A program made the translations under genes and the position numbers. The notes under the pieces are model-generated. The model did not search any database, was not told where the DNA came from, and saw nothing but the letters and a program-made list of their open reading frames with translations. A stretch of 64,000 nucleotides of DNA from assembly GCA_012934845.2 (NCBI GenBank), contig WNNJ02003004.1, positions 1 to 64,000 of the forward strand, in the 5' to 3' direction. Positions 56,640 through 64,000 of the stretch are shown piece by piece. Numbering within the stretch: the stretch's first letter is position 1; each line of letters opens with the position of its first letter. The DNA is from Pomphorhynchus laevis (lineage: Eukaryota; Acanthocephala; Palaeacanthocephala; Echinorhynchida; Pomphorhynchidae).

Positions 56640-58887
56640 AATAGGTTAAATTGAAGATTGCAAAAAGGTTAAACTGGAGATTGCATCCGAATGGGCTCTA
56701 CTCCGCAAACACAAACCTGTATCTTTCATTCTAGAAAATCATATTAACACGCCAATAGAGAAATCCTTGCCTTCACAAATTAGCAGAAAACTTTGATTCA
56801 GGAATTTGAATCATAATATGATTAAAGACGCAGTAGATCTTCTAAATGCATATGAAATAGAAGCAAGTTTCTCCAAAATCAGTGAATGCCTTCTCACCGC
56901 ATGTCATCCACTCTCTAATCGCAATTCTCAACATTATGGGAACAAGATACATCGTAAGCCAATACAACTTGTACAGCTACGGAGAAAGCTCATATTTATG
57001 GGCAGAAGCCGGCGGTTTGATCATGATATTAATATGAATTTTATTTTCTTACGGCGTGTGTATTGTACGATGTTATCAAAATTTCGCGAATCAATATTAT
57101 TAGAGGAAGAATACAAACGCTTGCGACAAGCAGAACGATGCCCCTGGAAACTGCAAAGAAAAAACAATGTTAGTACCTCCGGCATCCCGATGAACCGTTG
57201 GTTTAAGCACTTTAATGATATTCTCGTTAATTCACATGACCTCCCAATGTGTCGTAATAATAATGCGCTGATAACACTGTCATGCTTGGACAGTGACAAT
57301 GATCAACTAAATGCTCCATTTTCATTGCCCGAATTGGAACTTGCTCTCTTTTCTATGTCTAATAATAAGGCGGCCGGCCCTGACCAACTTTGTGTTGAAC
57401 AAATTTAAGATTCCTTTTATTTATTATCGAGTTATTGGCTACATTTATTCAATTGTATCCTATACGGTTATCAAATGCCGGTGTCATGGAAGCAAGCTGT
57501 AATAAAAATCCTATATAAGGGTAAAGGGGATATAAGTGATACCAACTCGTACCGTGAAATTGCCTTGCTAAATCATACCTATAAATTTTTGTCCACTCTT
57601 ATAACCAATCGATTATCGAAACACCGCGATTATCTGTTGCCGCCAGAACAATTTGGTTTATGACCTCACCGATCAACGGTGGATGCAATCAAGATAGTTC
57701 GTGAACAAGTGTTATTACAATTCGAACGCAAGAGTCATTTATATGCTATCTTTGTTGACTTTAAAAAAGCCTTTGATTCGGTTAACCGAGAAATACTCAC
57801 CCGTAAATTGTCGATGGATTTCCGGATATCTGGTCGTATGCTGAAACTCTTAGGCAATATCCTCTATGCCAATTCATTAAATGTCTTCGACGGACTTACT
57901 TCATCAGACACAATAATTGCTAGCCGCGGTGTGATGCAGGGAGATCCGCTCAGCCCTATCCTTTTCTCTGTTTATATCCATGATTTGCCGTCTCATCTGA
58001 GAAACGAATGTCAAACTTCAAGTTCTGTTCTTTACGCTGACGACTTAGTTATTCTAACGAAAGATCTGGAATCGACTCAAAACGTAACCACTGCTCTAGC
58101 TAACTACTGTTCAAATAATCTAATTAAAGTCAATATCGATAAAACAAAGGTAGTAAAGTTTCGTAAAGGTGGCAGATTGTGCTCGCATGACGAGATTAGT
58201 TTAAACAGCAGGAAGGTAGAGTTCAGTAATCAATACACGTACTTGGGGATGCTATTGACAAGTAGGTGGTCTTTTAAGCTTCATATCGAAAAGAAATGTG
58301 CGAAAATCGTCATAGCCAATTCGCAAGTTAAATGTTTAGGTAAGCTTTCCGTTGATGGTGCTCTTCAGTATTTTCATGTCATGCTTCTACCGATTTTGTC
58401 GTACGCGCTTTCAGCAATCTGGACAGACCTCACGACAGCTAATTTTGCGCAGATCGACAAATGTAAAGGCAGATTCATTAAGCGTGTTGTAGGCGTCTCT
58501 CCAAAGTGCTCGACGACTGCGGTTTATGTTTTATCTAAAGTTGAGTTATGTACGGAGTATTTACGAAATATGATCGGAGCACAAGATACGGTACATTATA
58601 TTCAAAATAAAAAATACTTTACAGATAAGGTTAGCAAGCTAGATCATCATCTGTACACTTCACCAGTTAATACGCAAACGAGTTGGCAGTCTCCGTGTGC
58701 TTCTAAACGCCCCCTCGTTTGGAGGGTTTCTTTACACGGATATCACGACAAGTTTTGTCGCACTCGCATACCTGTCCATAAACGTGGAGTTTCGTGTGTG
58801 TGTTTTTACTGTGGTGATAGATGTGAGTCTTTATCCCACGTATTTGAGTGCCCGATGTTAGCGCAAAAATCTTTGATACAAATCAAT
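56640..58887 (+). mobile_element. LINE D, relative of LINE A/B/C, 5'-truncated and interrupted
   Basis: Starts at the end of the endonuclease (ASEWALLRKHKPVSF near 56685) after an ATTATTATTA tract. Then come 56806-57408 (linker and KAAGPDQLCVEQI), a frame change, 57475-57663 (WKQAVIKILYKGKGDISDTN, EQFGL), one stop (TGA at 57661 where the family has Arg), and a long frame from 57679 (TVDAI, FVDFKKAFDSVNR, GVMQGDPLSPILF, YADDLVIL, CFYCGDRCESLSHVFECP). At about 58887 the ORF runs into the tail of a minus-strand LINE E copy, so its own 3' end is lost. Confidence 0.85.
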
Positions 58888-60478
58888 AATACAAATTTAT
58901 TTAATGTGGCAAATGCGTACAAGCTGTACGCTTACAAGTCCACAAACAAAAATGAAAAAGTCAAGCAGATAAATTGTTTAAATGGGATCGGATTTGTCGT
59001 TTGAAGCACGACAAGGAATTTGATTGGCGTATATGAATGGGCAGATGGTTCCACGATAGAGCAGCAGCCACCAGGAAGGAGCGGAGTCCAACAGAGGTAG
59101 GGTAGTTTGGGACATGTAAAAGAAGGGAATTACAGGAACGCAAGGAACGGTAAACAGGACGTGAATTATCAAGAAAAGGAAGATTGAGAAATGAAGGGGT
59201 ATGAAGAGTTACAAGGCGGAACGCAACGATAAGAAGACGAATTTGAACACGACAATAAATTGTAGGCAAATCGAGAGAAGCAAGATGGTAGGATATATGA
59301 TCAAAACGACGAAGACGGATGAGAATTCGGACGGCTGCGTTGACGATGCGTTGTAAGGGAAGAAGAGTGGATTTAGGTGAGTTGGAAAATAGACTAAGAC
59401 AATAATCGAGTCTAGAAAAAAGGAGAGAAGATAGTAGAGTCATACAAGAAGGGAAATCGATCAATCTACGAACTTGACGGAGGTTGCGGAGTATCAAGGT
59501 AGATGAGCGTACTTTATCTCTAACGAAAGGTTTAAGTGAAAGTCGGTTGTCAAAATGGAAGCCTAGGAAAACGAGATTATCAATGATAGGAATAATTGTA
59601 GAATTTAATGATACGGAGGGAGGTTCTAAGCCGAGGCGTTGAGGTAGGATCCACATAATTTTAGATTTATCAGGATTCAGAGAAAGGCGAAGGGAAGAAA
59701 GATGATTGGAAATTGAGACAAGACAGTCCGAAGCGGAAACACTAAGATCGCGAATACAATAAACAGGTGCATGAGCATAGATAAGAATGTTATCAGCATA
59801 TTGCATAACATGGAAGTTAAATGTATGAGAAAGTGAAGACAAATCACCGAGAAGAAGAGAGAAAAGCAAAGGGCCTAATACTGAGCCTTGTGAAACAGCG
59901 GACGGGATAGATGAAGGATGGGAAAGAGAAGAGATAGGATATACGCGAAATGTACGGTTTGACAGATATGAAGAAAACCATGATGCAGTGGGTAAAGAGA
60001 AGCCATAATCATGACGAAGGCGATGTAGAAGAATCGAGTGATCGACGATGTCAAAAGCAGACGATAGATCAAGAGAAACTATGACACTACATAATTTATG
60101 ATCGCGCGATATGAGTAAGTCGTTATAAACTTTAAGACAGGCAATTTCGGTAGAGTAATTAGAGCGAAAAGCGGCTTGGAAGGGAGGAAACAAGTTAGAG
60201 GAAAAGAGATATGTATTAACTTGCTTGAGAACGAGACGCTCAAGGAGTTTAGAGAGGGTTGGGAGAAGTGAGATTGGACGGTACGAAGATGGTAGTGAGG
60301 AGTCGAGAGATTGCTTTTTGATGAGATGACGAACAGTGGCGCATTTCCAGATGGTAGGAAATGTACGGCTACGGATGGACGAGTTGGACAATGTGGTTAG
60401 GAAGGGTAAGATAGGAGCAGATATTTTTAAGCAAGTGAGTGGGCATTGGATCAGTAAGAGATGTTTTATTAGATAATG
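58885..60478 (-). mobile_element. LINE E (CR1/L2-like), 5'-truncated
   Basis: A 476-codon frame (60391-58961) encodes the reverse transcriptase: YRPISLLPTLSKLLERLV, FQAAFRSNYSTEIA, SLDLSSAFDIVDHSILLHRL, SQGSVLGPLLFSLLLGDL, YADNILIY (D-to-N in the active-site YADD, so this copy is catalytically dead) and the C-terminal region through SLRSCNSLLLHVPNY. The 3'UTR ends GCCACATTAAATAAATTTGT then TATTATT. It begins inside a segment reading TDPMPTHLLKNICSYLT. Confidence 0.85.
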
Positions 60479-60905
60479 AAATGTGGATTCCCTTGTACGA
60501 CTCTCATATCTTCTCTCGTTTTATCAAGACTTGATTACTGTCTTAGTCTATTTTCCAATTCACCTAAATCCATTCTTAATCGACTACAACGCATCGTCAA
60601 CGCAGCCGTCCGAATTCTCCTTCGTCTGGGCCGCTTTGTTCATACATCTCACCATCTTGCTACTTCTAATTTGGCTAACATTTATTGTCGTGCTCCAATT
60701 CGTCTACTTCTTATCATTTTCCGCCTTGTAACTTGTCATACCCCTTCATTTCTCAACCTTCCTTTTCTTGATAATGCTTGTAATGGATACTGTTTCTTGA
60801 GTTCCCGTAATTCCCTTCTTTTATATGTGCCAAACTACTCTATCTCTTTTGGCTTCCGCTCCTACTCGTGGCTGCTCCTCTCTCGTTGACGATCATCTAC
60901 CCCTT
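60479..60905 (+). pseudogene. LINE E internal fragment, opposite orientation
   Basis: Encodes SCTTLISSLVLSRLDYC-like sequence through NAAVRILLRLGRF and NSLLLYVPNYSISFGFRSY, i.e. the C-terminal half without the 3' tail. It abuts the 5' end of the minus-strand LINE E at 60478 and another plus-strand copy at about 60906. Confidence 0.75.
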
Positions 60906-62650
60906 GTAATATAAATTCAGATGAATTTTCTTCTTATTTACAAACTAAGCTATCTAATTTACTTTTTCTACTACCCATACCCCCTTGTACCCACACTTCC
61001 CTTTGAATACTTTCCTCCCAGAGCAATTCCACCTTCTTCCCATTTGTCTAATGAATTTTCTTCGGTTCTGCTGTCATTACCTAATAAAACCTCTCTTACT
61101 GATCCAATGCCTACTCACTTGCTTAAAAATATCTGCTCCTATCTCACCCTTACTAACCACATTGTTCAACTCGTCCATCCGTAGCCTACCTTTTCATCTG
61201 AAGATGGGCCACTCTCCGTCCTCTCATCAAAAAGCAATCTCTCAAGTCATCACTACTACCGTCCTATCTCACTTCTCCCAACCGAAACTGAACTCCTTTA
61301 GCGTCTCGTTATCAAGCAAGTTAATACATATCTCTTTTCCTCCAACTTATTTCCTCCCTTCCAAGCCGCTTTTTGCTATAATTACTCTACCCAAATTGCC
61401 TGTCTTAAAGTTTATAACGACTTACTCATCTCTCGCGATCAAAAATTATGTAGTGTCATAGTTTATCTTGATCTATCGTCTGCTTTTGACATCGTCGATC
61501 ACTCGATTATTCTCCATCGCCTTCGTCATGATAATGGCTTCTCTTTACCCGATGTATCATGGTTTTCTTCATATCTATCAAACCGTACATTTCGCGTATA
61601 TCCTATCTCTTCTCTTTCCCATCCTTCATCTATCCCGTCCGCTGTTTCACAAGGCTCAGTATTAGGCCCTTTGCTTTTCTCTCTTCTTCTCGGTGATTTG
61701 TCTTCACTTTCTCATACATTTAACTTCCATGTTATGCAATATGCTGATGACATTCTCATCTATGCTCACGCACCTGCTTATCGTATTCATGATCTTAGTG
61801 TTTCTGCTTCCGACTGTCTTGTCTCAATTTCCAATCATCTTTCTTCCCTTCGCCTTTCTCTGAATCCTGATAAATCTAAAATTATGTGGATCCTACCTTG
61901 ACGCCTCGGCTTAGAACCTCCCTCCGTATCATTAAATTCTACAATTCTTACTATCGTTGATAATATCGTTTTCCTAGGCTTCCATTTCGACAACCGACTT
62001 TTACTTAAACCTTTAATTAGAGATAAAGTACGCTCATCTACGTTGATACTCCGCAACCTCCGTCAAGTTCGTAGATTGATCGATTTTTCTTCATGTTTGA
62101 CTCTTATATCTTCTTTCCTTTTTTCTAGACTCGATTATTGTCTTAGTCTATTATCCAACTCGCCTAAATCCACTCTTATTCCCTACAACCCATCGTCAAT
62201 GCAGCCGTCCGAATTCTCCTCCGTCTTCGTCGTTTTGATCATACATCCTATCATCTTGCTTCTCTCGATTTGCCAACAATTTATTGTCATGTTCAAATTC
62301 GTCTTCTTATCGTTGCTTTCCGCCTTGTAACTTTCCCCTTCATTTCTCAACCTTCCTTTTTTTGATAATTCTCGTCCTGTTTACGGTTCCTTGCGTTCCT
62401 GTAATTCCCTTCTTTTACATGTCCCAAACTACTCTACCTCTGTTGGACTCCGCTCCTTCCTGGTGGCTGCTCCTCTATCGTGGAACCATCTGCACATTCA
62501 TATACGCCAATCAACTTCCCTGCAGTGCTTCAAACGACAAATCCGATCCCATTTAAACAATTTATCTGCTTGACTTTTTCATTTTTGTTAGTGGACTTGT
62601 AAGCCTGCAGCTGGCACGCATTTGCCACGTTAAATAAATTTGTATTATTA
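60906..62650 (+). pseudogene. LINE E copy with several frame changes
   Basis: Reads, over several frames, from a pre-RT segment (SDEFSSYLQTKLSNLL, NKTSLTDPMPTHLLKNICSY) through the RT (LSSAFDIVDHSII-like near 61470, SVLGPLLFSLLLGDLSSLSH near 61650, MQYADDILIYAHAPAYRIHD near 61735). It ends in the C-terminal part (SLLLHVPNYSTSVGLRSFLV near 62400) and a 3' tail GCCACGTTAAATAAATTTGT then (ATT)n at 62640. It keeps the YADD that the neighbouring copy has lost, but its frame is broken. Confidence 0.8.
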
Positions 62651-62654
62651 TTTA

Positions 62655-63250
62655 ATAATAATATCAAAGATATCTTGATTGACAAAGCCAGTAATGTATT
62701 ACGGAATGTAGAACCAGAACCGATGCTCTCAAGTGTTCCAGATACATTCGAGTTTTCAAACCAAACGTCAACACGAGATCTCCGATCTAGAGCCGATATA
62801 TCTTGCACTGGACTAACGCACACACAGACTGAGCGGACATTTTTGGATGTCACAATATTTAACCCATTTGCCCAGTCTTACTTAAGTCGAAGTCCTACAC
62901 AATCATTTGAATACAATGAAAACAGAAAAAAGAATAAATATATTGAGCGAATTATTGAAATCGAAAAAGGAACCTTTATTTTGTTCGTAATTTCCACCTC
63001 AGGCGGACTAGCAAAGGAGGCGAGTGCTTTCATCAAGAGACTAGCAACTCTCGCATCAGTGAGCGATCCATCCTCCTATGGCAAAAATCTATGTTCGCTG
63101 CGACAACGTATAGGTGTAGCGCTAACAAAAGCAAACACCTGGTGTCTGAAGTGAGACCTAAAAAATGATTATTAAACTATCTTTTTTGGACCCACTTGCG
63201 GGTAACCTCGATTGTATGTTTTACTAAAATAAATTTTTCCATTAAAAAAT
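62655..63250 (+). pseudogene. nuclease-tail fragment, same family as 54905-56473
   Basis: About 160 codons (62675-63154): VEPEPMLSSVPDTFEFSN, RADISCTGL, RTFLDVTIFNPFAQSYLSRS, YNENRKKNKYIERIIEIEKG, STSGGLAKEASAF. These match the nuclease region of the minus-strand element (IEPELSNVPESTRFENP, ARLDIVCSGL, FFDVNVFSSHAQSN, YNEKRKKSKYLERI, STSGGFGKEAS). The 3'UTR TTTTGGACCCACTTGCGGGT is shared. The two are diverged enough to be separate old insertions. Confidence 0.65.
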
Positions 63251-63329
63251 ATTTAATTATTTATTATTTATTACTTATTATTTTTTGTCGATAACATTAC
63301 GAATACGGCTCAAAAGTTGTACACTGTAC

Positions 63330-63530
63330 ATTATGAAATAAAAATAAAAAAAGAAAAAGATCAATCGAAATTCAAAATTATCCGCAATTTGAATAGTATA
63401 TGTGAATCTGAGCTAATAGTCTGCTCGCTCAAACGATTCCATGGATTCACAACAATCTGTCCAAATTTAATTGTTTTGGTCCGTACAAGTCGGCGACGAC
63501 TGAGATAAAGGGAATGACCCGCAAAGTTCG
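63330..63530 (-). pseudogene. CR1-like LINE C-terminal scrap
   Basis: The minus strand reads GHSLYLSRRRLVRTKTIKFG then QIVVNPWNRLSEQ. This matches the GHRLMIKRRVRPKTNCVTIS and RIADLWNNLHTS region of the element at 53270-54030. No more of it is present. Confidence 0.5.
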
Positions 63531-63599
63531 ATGTGGTATCACACCGATCACTATCTTGTTTATTTTCTGACTTTATCTAGTACCTACTACTATTTGTAG

Positions 63600-63985
63600 A
63601 TTCATGAATAAAAGCCATTTTATTATCTTAGGTTATCACAATTTTATTCACGAATTGTAATTAGCTTGAACACAACTTTTCTTTCTCTGTGATCTCGTTG
63701 ATTATTCGTTGGAAGGCGGCCACAGCATTAGTGAGTCCGAATGGCATTCGCTGAAATTGATAGACTTTACCATCAGCCTCGAATGACGTCAAAAAATTTT
63801 CGTTTGCTCGTAAGGGAACTTGATGATAAGTACTTTTGAGATCGAGAGTTCTAAACACGTTATTGCACAATATGGTATCGATCAAGTCGTCTATTCGGGG
63901 CATAGGGTACGCGTCAAGTACCGTGAATCTATTTACTGTCTGTGAATAATATAACTGGCTATTGTTCTGAATTTATCTAGTACCT
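63600..63985 (-). mobile_element. LTR-retrotransposon (Ty3/Gypsy-type) polymerase fragment, fossil
   Basis: A short minus-strand stretch matches the reverse transcriptase of Ty3/Gypsy-type LTR elements (for example MPRIDDLIDTI, FRTLDLKSTYHQVPL, FQRMPFGLTNAVAAFQ). Only a fragment of the polymerase is visible. A 24-bp direct repeat around TCTAGTACCTACTA lies on both sides (63577 and 63973), and the adjoining sequence is shared with 33505-33565. It is incomplete in this window. Confidence 0.75.
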
Positions 63986-64000
63986 ACTAATATTTGTAGA

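Noticed and set aside
58885-60905. Twin-priming inversion of a single LINE E insertion
   Set aside because: The inverted segment overlaps sequence already present in the minus copy, so it must come from a separate copy.

Overview
The window is nuclear DNA from an invertebrate animal: strongly AT-rich, intron-split genes, dense in non-LTR retroelements, Penelope-like elements (PLEs) and tandem repeats. I cannot name the species. Splice-acceptor-like sites just before both start codons suggest a lineage with spliced-leader trans-splicing (nematodes, flatworms, rotifers, cnidarians and others).

Only two host genes are recognisable, both on the minus strand and in tandem. TIM50 (mitochondrial presequence translocase; 10 exons, 32978 to 21911, 343 codons) is followed about 250 bp downstream by PSMC1/Rpt2 (26S proteasome ATPase subunit 4; 9 exons, 21658 to 6391, 421 codons). 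I reconstructed both exon by exon with all phases consistent. Small introns are about 48-70 bp; the large ones (1.3-5.7 kb) are packed with repeats.

The most striking content is hammerhead ribozymes (HHRs). A 443-bp satellite (16129-19112), a 304-bp tandem unit (12217-12830) and a single site at 26317-26392 all show the HHR core with complementary helices. The 355-bp satellite (1-1507) and a related 380-bp unit (2798-3314) carry the same three core strands in an order that is not a circular permutation of a normal hammerhead, with compensatory base changes in all three helices. These cassettes abut long (TA)n tracts that also border PLE fragments. This looks like a retrozyme/PLE community sharing landing sites.

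From 33 kb on the window is a retroelement graveyard and nursery. Three long minus-strand LINEs (A, B, C) lie head to tail, each junction in an (AAT)n tract. In all three, ORF1 and ORF2 share a frame and are separated by one UGA in the context AUA-UGA-CUR, suggesting stop-codon readthrough. A truncated daughter of C with apparently identical sequence lies next to it. Further on are a 1.3-kb long-inverted-repeat DNA element with an 8-bp target duplication, a second LINE family in both orientations, two fragments of a retroelement with a CCHC/restriction-like nuclease tail, and a fossil fragment of an LTR-element polymerase at the right edge.
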